A DNA stretch of 59,350 nt. Origin: Thermodesulfobacteriota bacterium (GTDB lineage Bacteria; Desulfobacterota; DSM-4660; Desulfatiglandales; Desulfatiglandaceae). Shown here in pieces: positions 1 through 8,755 of the stretch. The notes beneath the pieces were generated by a model that ran no database searches, was not told the origin of the DNA, and worked only from the letters and a program-made list of their open reading frames with translations. Position numbers and translations under genes: made by a program. Position 1 is the first letter of the stretch. Each line of letters starts with the position of its first letter. Where the stretch lies: the NCBI GenBank assembly GCA_028278625.1, contig JANQDY010000079.1, positions 1-59,350 of the forward strand. Direction: 5' to 3'.

Positions 1-302
1 GCCCTAATTGATATGTCAAGGAAAAAATCGATTTAAATACCTGATTTTTTAAATCTTTTCTGAAATTCATATGCAAGAACTTAACCGGAAATTACTGAAA
101 AAATCTGAGAAATACATTAGAATTTTGTTGTTTAAAAGGCTGCCACCCTCTTTTCTTAACTTATCTGCGCACCTCGCACTCTTAACGCATTCATCGTTAA
201 TTGGCAACAGAAATATTCACATTGTAGCTACATTTTAACTTTTTTCTTGAAGGAATTCCGGCAAAGGGCCCAAGGATTTCGAATGCTTTTTTCATTTCCC
301 CA

Positions 303-331
303 TTGACATTTACCTTCCAAAGACCTAAAAA
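303..331 (+). promoter_or_regulatory. Candidate sigma-70 promoter of the HdrD-like selenoprotein gene
   Basis: TTGACA at 303-308 is followed by a 17-base spacer and TAAAAA at 326-331. It lies 54 bases before the start codon of the gene at 385. The rest of 1-384 is A/T-rich and holds no convincing gene. A TTGACA on the other strand (complement of 14-19) could drive a divergent gene off the left edge, but its -10 would be outside the window. Confidence 0.45.
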
Positions 332-384
332 AACAAAATTGAATTGCTCAAGAGGTGTTTAAGATAAACTGAGGAGGTTAATGA

Positions 385-1683
385 ATGGAGCCGCTAACCA
401 TAAATCGCAAAGAGAGCAAACTGAGGGTTGCTCCGGAATGGGCGGATGTCTGCTTCACCTGCGGCACCTGTGCCGGGGGGTGCCCCGTTACCGGAATCGA
501 CGGCCTGGATCCAAGAAAGGCTGTCCGCATGGCGGCCCTTGGCCTGGATCAGGAGTTGATTGATTCACGGTTTCCGTGGATCTGCACCCTGTGCGGGCGC
601 TGTGAATATGCCTGTCCCCAAGGGGTGGAGATTTTAAAGATGCTGCGAACGGCCAGGGGCCTTCGCGAAAGGGACAAGGTGCCGGGACCGATTCATAAGG
701 GTGTCGTCATGTGCCTCGAACGGGGGAACAACCTGGGGATTCCCAAGGATGATTTTCTGTTTCTCCTGGCGGATCTTTCCAAGGAGATGGAAGAAGACGA
801 GGGGTTTCCAGGATTCTATGCTCCCGTGGATAAAAAGGGCGCTAACATTTACGTGACCATTAATTCCAAGGAGCCATTCGGAGAACCCGATGACATGAAA
901 TTCTGGTGGAAGATTTTCTACGCCGCCAGGGAAGACTGGACCACCTCGTCCACGGAATGGGAAGGGGTTAACTGGGGCCTTTTCTCAGGGGACGATGCTG
1001 CCATGAAAGAGGTTGCCGGAAGAATTGTCAAGCATTTGGAGGAACTGGAGTGCAGTACGCTACTCCTGCCCGAATGAGGCCACGCCTATTTCGCGACTAG
1101 GCTTAGTCTGCAAAACTGGTTTCCGGAAGTATTTGACAAATACCGCGTTGTATCCGTTCATGAACTCCTGAAGGAGTACATCGAGACCGGACGCATCAAA
1201 ATCGACAAATCGATCCACGAGGAACTGACCACGGTTCACGACCCCTGCAATTACGGCCGAAAGAGCATGAAGGTCTTTGGGGAAGCCTTTTTCGAAGAGC
1301 CGAGATGGATCACCCAGCAGTGCTGTGAAAACTATGTTGAAATGCACCCCAACCGCATGAACAATTTCTGCTGCGGTGCCGGCGGCGGCGCCTGGGCAAT
1401 GCCCTATGATGCGGAAAGAATCTACTACGGCCGGGTAAAGGCGCAGCAACTCATGGAAACAGAGGCGAAAATGGTCATTGCGCCCTGCCACAACTGCCGC
1501 GATCAGATTATGAAGGGCCTCACCAAGGAATTTGCTCTGGATCTGGAGACCAAGTACATTTGGGAACTGGTGGCCGATTCACTGGTGATTGAACCGTGGA
1601 GTGAGGAAGAGATCAAGAAGGCCAACGATCTGAGAGATGCCCAGTACGAGAGAGATGAAATTGATCTGGATGAGGGATGGTAA
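385..1683 (+). CDS. HdrD-like iron-sulfur oxidoreductase, selenocysteine-containing
   Basis: A 432-residue protein if the in-frame TGA at 1075-1077 is read as selenocysteine (residue 231). Reading continues in the same frame into a clearly homologous second half. The N-terminus has two [4Fe-4S] ferredoxin motifs (C-x2-C-x2-C-x3-CP near residues 23-33 and 67-77). The second half has a complete CCG cysteine-rich motif: C288, C329-C330 and C368-x2-C371, the type that binds a [4Fe-4S] cluster in HdrB/HdrD/GlpC proteins. The Sec sits in PEUGHAY, where relatives have Cys, in a degenerate first CCG domain. A GAGGAGG ribosome site at 371-377 fixes the start at 385. A SECIS-like hairpin follows the TGA. 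Known family role: thiol/disulfide or menaquinone-linked electron transfer (HdrD, TmcB, DsrK relatives). No membrane partner is visible here, so the partner is unknown. A caller that ignores Sec would give two fragments. Confidence 0.88.
1089..1114 (+). promoter_or_regulatory. Bacterial SECIS element for Sec231
   Basis: Stem GACTA (1095-1099) pairs with TAGTC (1104-1108) around a GGCT loop (1100-1103). The stem extends through GC/GC with a bulged U at 1109 and then TTT/AAA. The loop begins 23 bases after the UGA. A GG-containing apical loop and a bulged U are the known SelB recognition features of bacterial SECIS hairpins. The sequence shows the fold. SelB binding is inferred. Confidence 0.8.
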
Positions 1684-1717
1684 AACGCTCATTCCTTCAA
1701 GCCGGTAACTGAGTCAC

Positions 1718-1750
1718 AAAAAAGGCCTCCGTTTTTTGGGGGCCTTTTTT
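1718..1750. terminator. Bidirectional intrinsic terminator
   Basis: GGCCTCC (1724-1730) pairs with GGGGGCC (1738-1744), with A6 before and T6 after. It sits between the convergent selenoprotein gene and the TusA-like gene and can serve both. Confidence 0.85.
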
Positions 1751-1769
1751 ATGGGAATCAGACTGATGA

Positions 1770-2009
1770 CTATTTGATTTTCAAATAGAGCAATGAACGG
1801 CCGTCTCCCTCCTTGACGCCCAGGAACTCATGTCCCGCCTTTTTGGCAAATGCGGGAAGGTCGTTCTTGGTTCCCGGATCAGTGCTGATGATTTCCAGAA
1901 TCTGACCCGATTGCATACTGCCGATGTGCTTCTTGGTCTTTAAGAGGGGCATGGGGCAGCTGAGTCCGCTACAGTCCAAGGTCTCGTCAGGGGTGATGTC
2001 TTCCGTCAT
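1770..2009 (-). CDS. TusA/SirA-family sulfur carrier protein
   Basis: A 79-residue protein with the family signature C-S-G-L-S-C-P-M-P near the N-terminus, in which the CPxP cysteine carries a persulfide in TusA. Length matches the family (about 75-85). The start at 2009 is chosen because GGAGGATAAGATC precedes that ATG; an upstream TTG at 2024 would overlap the ribosome site. In sulfate reducers such proteins commonly sit near Hdr or sulfur-metabolism genes and shuttle sulfane sulfur. Here the neighbour across the terminator is an HdrD-like protein. The exact sulfur acceptor cannot be told from the sequence. Confidence 0.88.
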   Translation of the reverse strand: MTEDITPDETLDCSGLSCPMPLLKTKKHIGSMQSGQILEIISTDPGTKNDLPAFAKKAGHEFLGVKEGDGRSLLYLKIK

Positions 2010-2083
2010 GATCTTATCCTCCAAAATTAGAATTTGACAAACACAACCGTAATTGCCAAAGGATTGCGGTTGTAATTAACATT

Positions 2084-2494
2084 TCAGCAGCCTTCGTCTT
2101 CGATAATGACAAAGGCGGGTTTCTTCTTGGGTTTGGGTGGCGGCGGCGCGGTCGCGGGTGTCGCGGGCTGCTGTTCGGAACGTGTGGACGTATCGGGCAT
2201 AACCAGGTTGGCGTCTTTTTCCACCTTTTCGGCAAGCGCAAAAATCACGGCCTGATCATAATAAGCCCAGGCGGTCATGGACGATGGATCCGCCTGAACC
2301 GCCTTTCGAAAATATTCTTTGGCGTCCAGATATTTTCCCCTTTGATAGGCTTCCTGTCCGTGCCGTATCAGCGTTTTGCAGAGCGCTTTGTCGACGCCAT
2401 TGGGGGACGGTTCTTCTGCCAGGGAAATTGAAGGGAGTAGGAAAAAAACCGACATGATGAGACCGGCAATTGACTTCCATAAGATCTTCTTCAT
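2084..2494 (-). CDS. Exported small TPR protein, function unknown
   Basis: A 136-residue protein. Residues 1-26 form a classic signal peptide (KK, hydrophobic core, cleavage after SLA). Residues about 38-75 read as a tetratricopeptide repeat (AYQRGKYLDAKEYFRKAVQ). The tail is a Pro/Lys/Ala-rich linker that ends in a short acidic sequence with a terminal Cys. AAGGAG lies before the ATG. It is probably a periplasmic protein with a protein-interaction role. No enzyme motif is seen. The 201-base stretch from 2495 to 2695 holds its promoter and that of mpl; I see no gene there. Confidence 0.75.
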   Translation of the reverse strand: MKKILWKSIAGLIMSVFFLLPSISLAEEPSPNGVDKALCKTLIRHGQEAYQRGKYLDAKEYFRKAVQADPSSMTAWAYYDQAVIFALAEKVEKDANLVMPDTSTRSEQQPATPATAPPPPKPKKKPAFVIIEDEGC

Positions 2495-2695
2495 GGGAAT
2501 CTCCTTTTTGGCACGATTTTAGGGAATGAATGAGAAAATACATCTGAAAAGTAGCAAGCGAGAACGCGTTTGTCAACCGGGGATACAGGTTTGTTTCAGG
2601 TCTTCTGAAATCTCGTTTATGCTTGAAGTGAAATCACTTTTTAATTATGAGTGGTCCGGTAGAGGCGTACAGATCTTGAGCAAGGAGCGTTTTTC

Positions 2696-4159
2696 ATGTC
2701 TTTTGTGGGAGAAACCGATTTTCATAAAGGGCTGATGCAGGCCCTGAACCGTCGCCCAAAGGATTTGTCCCGCATACACCTCATGGGAATTTGCGGAACG
2801 GGAATGGCATCTCTTGCGGGGATGTTGAAAGAACTGGGGTATATGGTCACAGGATCGGATGCCAATGTATATCCGCCCATGAGCCTGCTCCTGGAATCTC
2901 TTGGGATTCCCGTGTTCGACGGCTATGACCCCGGCAATTTAACATATGGGCCGGACATGGTGATCGTGGGAAACGTTATCACCAGGGAGAACCCCGAGGC
3001 GGTTGCCCTTGGGCGACTCGGTCTGCCGTATCTCTCCTTTCCCCAGGCAATTCGACAGTTTGCCATTGGGGACAAGAAATCCATTGTCATCAGTGGAACC
3101 CATGGAAAGACGACGACCGCTTCATTGGTGGCATGGATACTGGAAATAGCGGGAATGGACCCGGGTTTCATGATCGGGGGTATCCCCAGGAATTTTGAAT
3201 CCAATTTCAAATTGGGCGAGGGACGCTATTTTGTCATTGAAGGGGATGAATACGATTCTGCTTTTTTCGATAAGGGACCCAAATTCCTGCACTATAACCC
3301 TCTGTTTGTGATTTTGACCAGTATCGAATTCGATCATGCGGATATTTACCGGGATCTGGACCATGTCATCGACAGTTTCAGAAAACTCATTGATTTGATA
3401 CCTGAAAACGGATGCCTGATTGCCAATGGGGATGATGGGATCATTTCCCGGGAGACGGCGCGTGCCGAATACGGACTCGAAACTTACGGGTTTCTGAACG
3501 GCAATGGCTGGCGGATAACGGATGAAACCGAAGCCGAACAATTGACCACGTTCAAGGTAGAACAGGTAACGGGTTCCGACATTTATGGGGTCTTTGAAAC
3601 ACCCCTTTTTGGCCGTCACAACCTGTCAAATTGCCTGTCCGCGGTGGTTCTGGCCAATGCCCTGGGGGTGCCACGAGACGCTTTATATGAAGCTTTAAAG
3701 ACCTTTAAAGGGGTCAAGCGCCGTCAGGAAATACTCGGGGAAAAGAGAGGGATTACGGTGATGGACGATTTCGCCCACCATCCCACGGCCGTTCGGGAGA
3801 CCGTTGACGCGGTGAAACAGAGGTATCCCCATCGTCGGCTGGTGGCGGTATTTGAGCCGAGAAGCAATTCCAGCAGGCGAAACATTTTTCAGGAGCAATA
3901 TGCGGCTTCCTTTGACCAAGGCGATCTCATGATGATTCGTGAGCCGCCCTTGACCGAAAAAATTCCTCCCCAAGATCGCTTTTCAGCCCGGAAACTGGTT
4001 TCCGAGTTGGGGAAAAAGGGTCTCGAAGCCTATGCTTTTTCGGATACGGATTCACTGCTGGCGCAACTGTTGTCATCCCTAAAGGAAGGAGATATGGTAC
4101 TGATAATGTCCAACGGCGGATTCGATAACCTGCAAAACAGGCTGCTCGATGCCCTATGA
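2696..4159 (+). CDS. mpl: UDP-N-acetylmuramate:tripeptide ligase (murein tripeptide recycling)
   Basis: A 487-residue Mur-ligase family protein. It has the N-terminal Rossmann motif GICGTGMASLAG near residue 31, the ATP-binding P-loop SGTHGKTTTAS near residue 133, the EGDEYDSAFFDK segment typical of Mpl, and the C-terminal DDFAHHPTAV motif. Mpl joins recycled L-Ala-gamma-D-Glu-meso-DAP to UDP-MurNAc in the cytoplasm, which implies a Gram-negative wall with meso-DAP. GGAG precedes the ATG. The gene overlaps the start of the M23 peptidase gene by 11 bases, so the two are probably co-transcribed as a wall-remodelling pair. Confidence 0.95.
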   Translation: MSFVGETDFHKGLMQALNRRPKDLSRIHLMGICGTGMASLAGMLKELGYMVTGSDANVYPPMSLLLESLGIPVFDGYDPGNLTYGPDMVIVGNVITRENPEAVALGRLGLPYLSFPQAIRQFAIGDKKSIVISGTHGKTTTASLVAWILEIAGMDPGFMIGGIPRNFESNFKLGEGRYFVIEGDEYDSAFFDKGPKFLHYNPLFVILTSIEFDHADIYRDLDHVIDSFRKLIDLIPENGCLIANGDDGIISRETARAEYGLETYGFLNGNGWRITDETEAEQLTTFKVEQVTGSDIYGVFETPLFGRHNLSNCLSAVVLANALGVPRDALYEALKTFKGVKRRQEILGEKRGITVMDDFAHHPTAVRETVDAVKQRYPHRRLVAVFEPRSNSSRRNIFQEQYAASFDQGDLMMIREPPLTEKIPPQDRFSARKLVSELGKKGLEAYAFSDTDSLLAQLLSSLKEGDMVLIMSNGGFDNLQNRLLDAL

Positions 4160-5480
4160 AATGGATAAAAGGGGTGTAAAAAGAGAAAAAGCTCGGTTTG
4201 ACGTCCCCAGAATCGCCAGTGACCCTTGGGTGATTGCCCCACCGGAAGGCTTCGGAAAAACCAAGCATATGAGCTCGGAAAAGGCAGCGCGGCCAACCGT
4301 TATCCATGGTAATTGCCAATGCCTTGGCGGACTGGGCCTGGTGGCGTTGTTCCTCGTCACAACGATCTTGTTTCTTGTGCATCCGGGCATCGCGGGGGCA
4401 GTTGACGTTGGCTGGCCCATCTCCGGCACGGCCACGCCGGATCTACCGATTAACGGTCCTTTCGGGCCGCGGCTTCTGTCCGGAACGACTTACGATTTCC
4501 ACCGGGGTATCGATATCCGTCGTGATCAGGGAACGCCGGTCTATGCCGTGGCTGACGGGACGGTTCACTTCGCTGACCATGGATCTGCCTTCGGTGGATC
4601 GGGCCCCTACGCGGATAACTCGGTCGTCTTGCGGCACACCATCGATGGAAGCACGGTCTATAGCTTCTATACGCATCTTCACACCTTCACCGATCTGGCG
4701 GATGGGACGGCTGTCACCCAAGGGATGGAGATCGGCACCGTCGGAGTTGGTACCTCAACTTACGCCCACCTGCATTTCGAGCTTCGCGAGGGCGCCAACT
4801 ACCAAAAGAACGCCGTGAACCCTTTCAGATATTTGCCATATGCGGACACCGGTGCGCCGCCGCTAACCGTTGATCAGGTTGACATGAGCAATCCCTTGAA
4901 TCCAATCGTATCCCTCTCCGTCAGTTTACCGGCGTTGGAGCCGGATCTGGTCAAAGTGGGCGTCCAAGTCCACAATGCTGATACGGGGGCCTTGATCGAC
5001 AGCCACGCATATGACATGCCCGCTTGGAACCTTGCGTACACCACAGCCGAGCTCGACGACCCCACATTTAACGGTGTCAATGTGAATGCGCCGCATTTTC
5101 TGGACACGAGCCCGACCTATGACATCACATTTCTGTTCCATGCGCTGACGGGCTCAGATACCGCGTCTGCCCTCGACTTCCGCTTCGAGGCAACGGACGC
5201 GCTCGGTAATTCGACCACAGCGTCTTCAATAATACCCACGTGTCATCAATGCACAGGGGATTCCGTTATGCTGTCAGACTGCAGGTTTGTCTCAGGCACG
5301 GAATGGGAATGCGAGGCTGCTACCGCCATCACCATCGGCAGCGGGGTGAAGATTGAAAGTGGCGCCACCGTCGTGTTGATAGCCCCAACCGTGAGGCTGG
5401 AGAGCGGTTTTGAAGCGGAACAAGGTTCTACGGTAAAAATAAGACAAGAGCAATCAAGTAATATAGAGGAACCGAACTAA
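4149..5480 (+). CDS. M23 (LytM-like) peptidase with C-terminal beta-repeat domain
   Basis: Up to 443 residues. A basic N-terminal stretch leads into one hydrophobic segment (LGLVALFLVTTILFLV, about residues 60-75) that would anchor or export it. The LytM fold follows, with zinc ligands in HRGIDIR and HLHFE. This family cuts peptidoglycan cross-bridge peptides. After a beta-sandwich-like middle region, the last 60 residues (GSGVKIESGATVVLIAP and following) match the short repeated pattern seen in 'coat-hanger' C-terminal domains of exported proteins. The start is uncertain: ATGs at 4149, 4162 and 4270 are all possible and none has a strong ribosome site. The overlap with mpl supports an early start. 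Confidence 0.85.
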   Translation: MPYEMDKRGVKREKARFDVPRIASDPWVIAPPEGFGKTKHMSSEKAARPTVIHGNCQCLGGLGLVALFLVTTILFLVHPGIAGAVDVGWPISGTATPDLPINGPFGPRLLSGTTYDFHRGIDIRRDQGTPVYAVADGTVHFADHGSAFGGSGPYADNSVVLRHTIDGSTVYSFYTHLHTFTDLADGTAVTQGMEIGTVGVGTSTYAHLHFELREGANYQKNAVNPFRYLPYADTGAPPLTVDQVDMSNPLNPIVSLSVSLPALEPDLVKVGVQVHNADTGALIDSHAYDMPAWNLAYTTAELDDPTFNGVNVNAPHFLDTSPTYDITFLFHALTGSDTASALDFRFEATDALGNSTTASSIIPTCHQCTGDSVMLSDCRFVSGTEWECEAATAITIGSGVKIESGATVVLIAPTVRLESGFEAEQGSTVKIRQEQSSNIEEPN

Positions 5481-5583
5481 CGTGAGCCTGCTTCAAGACT
5501 GACTTGCAGTAGGGCAAATCAAGCATCACGGCAGCCACCGGCAGTCCCATCCCTCTTGACCCGACGTCACGGCCACCCTATAC

Positions 5584-5612
5584 TTGACACCTAAAAAAAG
5601 CCTGTCTTATTA
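5584..5612 (+). promoter_or_regulatory. Candidate promoter of the SDR gene
   Basis: TTGACA (5584-5589), a 17-base spacer, then TTATTA (5607-5612), 30 bases before the start codon at 5642. The -10 is imperfect; TATTAC one base on is an alternative. Confidence 0.4.
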
Positions 5613-5641
5613 CCCATTATTAGATGTTGAGGAGGGATGTC

Positions 5642-6406
5642 ATGTCGAAAATGAGTCTTGATTTGTCCGGGAAAGTGGCCCTTGTTACGGGAGGAAGCCG
5701 AGGGCTGGGAAAGGCCATTGCCGGTGCGTTTCTAGCCCGGGGCGCCGATGTCATCATTTGCGGTCGAAAACAGGAAAACCTGGACAGATGCCTTCAGGAA
5801 TTTCAATACGCGGAGCAAAAGGTTGTCGGCCACGCAGCCAATGTTGGCAAACCCGACCAGGTGGCCCGGCTTTTTGATAGCATTCGGGCTGATTTTGAAA
5901 AACTGGATATCCTGGTTAACAACGTGGGCATGAACATCCTAACGCCATCTGTCACCGCCGCGGATCCGGCCCTGTGGGACAAAATCATTGAAACAAACCT
6001 CAAGGGGACCTTCCTCACCGCCAGCGCTGCAGTGCCCCTCATGAAAAGCTCGGGCAAGGGAAAAATCATCAACATCAGCTCAATTGCCGCCAAAAAGGCG
6101 GCCATGGGCATGGGAATTTACTGTGTGGCCAAAGCCGGTGTGGAGATGCTGACAAAGGTCTTGGCAATGGAACTGGTCCATGACCGCATCACGGTAAACG
6201 GCATTGCCCCCTGTGTGGTGCGAACCGATTTTACGCGGCCGTTCTGGAGCAACGAATCCATCCTCAAAGAGATCGTTAACACCATCCCCATGGGACGGAT
6301 CGCGGAAACTGATGATATCGTCGGAACCGCACTCTATCTGGCATCGGATCTGTCGGATTTTGTCACCGGAGAGATCATTACCGTGGACGGCGGCTCCATG
6401 CTCTAA
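5642..6406 (+). CDS. Short-chain dehydrogenase/reductase
   Basis: A 254-residue classical SDR. It shows the NAD(P) motif TGGSRGLG near residue 17, NNVGMN (the NNAG motif), the catalytic Ser in NISSIAA, and YCVAK as the YxxxK dyad. Length is typical. The start at 5642 has GAGGAGGG about seven bases upstream. The family oxidises alcohols or reduces 3-oxoacyl groups, and the closest look is to gluconate 5-dehydrogenase or 3-oxoacyl-ACP reductase types. The substrate cannot be decided. It stands alone with its own promoter-like sequence. Confidence 0.9.
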   Translation: MSKMSLDLSGKVALVTGGSRGLGKAIAGAFLARGADVIICGRKQENLDRCLQEFQYAEQKVVGHAANVGKPDQVARLFDSIRADFEKLDILVNNVGMNILTPSVTAADPALWDKIIETNLKGTFLTASAAVPLMKSSGKGKIINISSIAAKKAAMGMGIYCVAKAGVEMLTKVLAMELVHDRITVNGIAPCVVRTDFTRPFWSNESILKEIVNTIPMGRIAETDDIVGTALYLASDLSDFVTGEIITVDGGSML

Positions 6407-6561
6407 GCGGCCTCTCAACAAGGAAAAGCAAGTGGTACAATTAACATGATCTCAGAGCTTATGTTCCCATAAAGACTTTCCAAACAAGTGGGTCCATCTC
6501 AGTCTTGGGGCCTAGCCGGGTTTGGTTTTTTTGGAATTGTGGCCATAGCAGGGAGGGAATC

Positions 6562-7980
6562 ATGAAAAGAATAATAATGGTACTTGTTACGGCTTTAATC
6601 CTTTTTTCCGCATCAAACCTGTATGCCAAACAGGAACAGCGCCTCGCCCTGCTGATCGGCAACAGCCATTACACCCACGGCGGAAGTCTGGACAATCCAG
6701 TCAACGATGTCAGGGCCATGAAAAGGAAACTGGAAACCCTCGGATTCTCGGTCATGAAATACGAGAACTGCTCCCAGAAGGCTATGAAACGGGCGATGGA
6801 TGAATTTGGCAGAAAGCTGAAAGGGAAGGAGGTAGGATTGTTTTTCTATGCCGGTCATGGTGTCCGGGTGGGGGGAAATAATTATTTGCTGCCTGCGGAC
6901 GTCAAGCTGGATAGTGAAAACGATGTCGAATACGATTGCGTCCGTGCTGACCGGATACTTGCAAAAATGGAGACTGCCGGTAGCAGGACCAATATCATCA
7001 TTCTGGATGCTTGCAGGGATAATCCTTTTGAGCGGGGTTGGCGAAGAGGAGCAAAAGGAGGGGGATTGGCCTTTATGAGAGCGCCATCTGGATCTTTGAT
7101 TGCCTACAGTACGGCTCCAGGAATGACAGCCTTGGATGGTAGCGGAAAAAACAGTCCCTACACGGCTGCGCTGCTACGACACATCGGAACCCCCAATATC
7201 ACCGCTCTGCAGATGTTCCAGAGGGTAAGGTCAACGGTTGAGAGAAACTCGGGGTCCAAGCAAACCCCATGGGAATCCACGTCGCTGAGAGGTGATTTCT
7301 ATTTCACTTCAGAAGGCGGGATGAGCAACTTCAGCGTTGAACGAGGCAGGCTCGAAAAAGAACGGCAGGAGCTGGAACAACTCAAATTGGAAATCGAAAG
7401 GGAACGGTTAAGGGCTGAAAGATTGCGATTGGAAGCAGCGGTTGCTGGTTCAAAGCCGGGTGCTGGAACCAAATCCCAGATGCTAAAAACAGCCAGTATC
7501 CCAAAGTCAACGCCTTTGAATATCAGAACTTCCAGTGACGGAAGGTTCAGAGATAACGGTGACGGTACTGTCACCGACAACAGGACTGGCCTGATGTGGA
7601 GCAAAAAGGACAGTTATGCGGATCTGAAGCGGTGTCTTGATTGGAACGCTTCAAAAGCCTATGTGGCTCGGTTGAAAGCAGGCGGCCACACCGATTGGCG
7701 TCTGCCGACCATAAAGGAACTCAAAACTATCTATGAACATGGCAAGAGTAACCCTATGGGCGCCAATTACGAAGACTGGAGGTCTCAGAAACCACTTCAT
7801 CTCGATCCCATTTTCGCCGATGAGGCGGCATATTGGTATTGGTCATCCGAAGCCACCAGTCAGTTTTTTTCTCCCGATTGTTGTGCCCGGAGCGCCTGTT
7901 TCTACCGGCCAATTGACAACGAAAAAGAACGCACCCTTTGCGACTACGGAATCGGGGTTCGGGCGGTTCGCAACAACTGA
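6562..7980 (+). CDS. Exported caspase-like (C14) protein with Lcl/DUF1566 C-terminal domain
   Basis: A 472-residue protein with a signal peptide (residues 1-22, cleavage after LYA). Residues 25-250 are a caspase-fold domain with the His99/Cys151 dyad visible in YAGHGVRVGG and ILDACRDNPF. A charged coiled coil follows at about 255-295 (KERQELEQLKLEIERER). Residues about 335-472 form the Lcl/DUF1566 domain (DNGDGTVTDNRTGLMW, TDWRLPTIKEL, YWYWSSE). GGGAGG precedes the ATG. Family knowledge: C14-like proteins cleave after basic residues, and DUF1566 domains occur on bacterial surface proteins. The fusion suggests a periplasmic or surface protease. The target is unknown. Confidence 0.88.
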   Translation: MKRIIMVLVTALILFSASNLYAKQEQRLALLIGNSHYTHGGSLDNPVNDVRAMKRKLETLGFSVMKYENCSQKAMKRAMDEFGRKLKGKEVGLFFYAGHGVRVGGNNYLLPADVKLDSENDVEYDCVRADRILAKMETAGSRTNIIILDACRDNPFERGWRRGAKGGGLAFMRAPSGSLIAYSTAPGMTALDGSGKNSPYTAALLRHIGTPNITALQMFQRVRSTVERNSGSKQTPWESTSLRGDFYFTSEGGMSNFSVERGRLEKERQELEQLKLEIERERLRAERLRLEAAVAGSKPGAGTKSQMLKTASIPKSTPLNIRTSSDGRFRDNGDGTVTDNRTGLMWSKKDSYADLKRCLDWNASKAYVARLKAGGHTDWRLPTIKELKTIYEHGKSNPMGANYEDWRSQKPLHLDPIFADEAAYWYWSSEATSQFFSPDCCARSACFYRPIDNEKERTLCDYGIGVRAVRNN

Positions 7981-8011
7981 ATACAGTTCCGAAAGATGTG
8001 AGGGAAAGAAC

Positions 8012-8326
8012 GTGGAACGGAAAGACTTCAATGAGTATTATCGGCAGGAGTTCTTTTATTCGCTGAAGAAAACCCTTGATGACAGACCGGCTGACCAGAT
8101 GGATAGCATAAGGCATGAAATTCAAGACAGCTCCCGGAGAATTTGTGAAAACAATCAAGCCCCTGAATTGACATCTGTATTCTGCGATTGGGATAGCCTT
8201 TGGATTGATGAACTGGAAGATGGCCGCTATGGGATGGATTTTGGGCGAAACGAAACCATTGGCAGTGAAGGGGAGGTCTGCCGATTTTGTTTTAGCGGGA
8301 GACTTAAGGGAGGTCAAAAGACCTGA
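8012..8326 (+). CDS. Hypothetical 104-residue protein
   Basis: It starts at GTG with GAGGGA eight bases upstream, 32 bases after the caspase-like gene, so it may be co-transcribed with it. The product is soluble and charged, has four cysteines including a CRFC near the C-terminus, and no signal or membrane segment. I do not recognise the family. Codon-position base use looks coding, but the evidence is modest. Confidence 0.45.
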   Translation: MERKDFNEYYRQEFFYSLKKTLDDRPADQMDSIRHEIQDSSRRICENNQAPELTSVFCDWDSLWIDELEDGRYGMDFGRNETIGSEGEVCRFCFSGRLKGGQKT

Positions 8327-8755
8327 CAGCCGTACAAAAAGCTGTTACGATTATTTCAATATGAAAACGCCTAAGTACAGATACTCAATAAGTGTTTTAT
8401 CTATCGTCCCGAGCTAGTAATGAACTGTGATTGTTGATTATGCTGCAATTTAACCAGAAACCTAACAGCGACATTGAATAGACGGGATGATTGATAAAAC
8501 AAGAATGGACGAAGCCGTCTGGAGGAGATAGGATTGGCACGATGTTTCTATATGGGTATTGTAATCACCCTATTGGCGACCATTTTGTTGAGAACGGGGA
8601 TTTTTTGTCCTCGGTAATAGGCTGGAAGGGTGTTCATTCATTGCTTTTTCGCCATAGCGATAAAATTTCATAGTTTTCAGAAACAAATAGTTGGAGACAG
8701 GCCGCACTTCACCTGCGGTTTTTATTAAACCGACTCGAAATCTCAGTTTAACCGG
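8327..8755. other. Gene-free stretch of 429 bases
   Basis: No convincing gene on either strand. A weak CCGC/GCGG hairpin followed by TTTTT lies near 8702-8720. The right end borders the IS91-type remnant and may contain its terminal sequence. Confidence 0.4.

Noticed and set aside
14..19. Minus-strand promoter at the left edge
   Set aside because: Only a TTGACA is visible; the -10 would lie outside the window.
2526..2735. Possible 69-residue gene before mpl
   Set aside because: No ribosome site, unlikely composition, and it overlaps the mpl start and its leader.
8491..8673. Possible 60-residue gene in the gap before the IS91 remnant
   Set aside because: No ribosome site, no recognisable motif, and base use unlike neighbouring genes.
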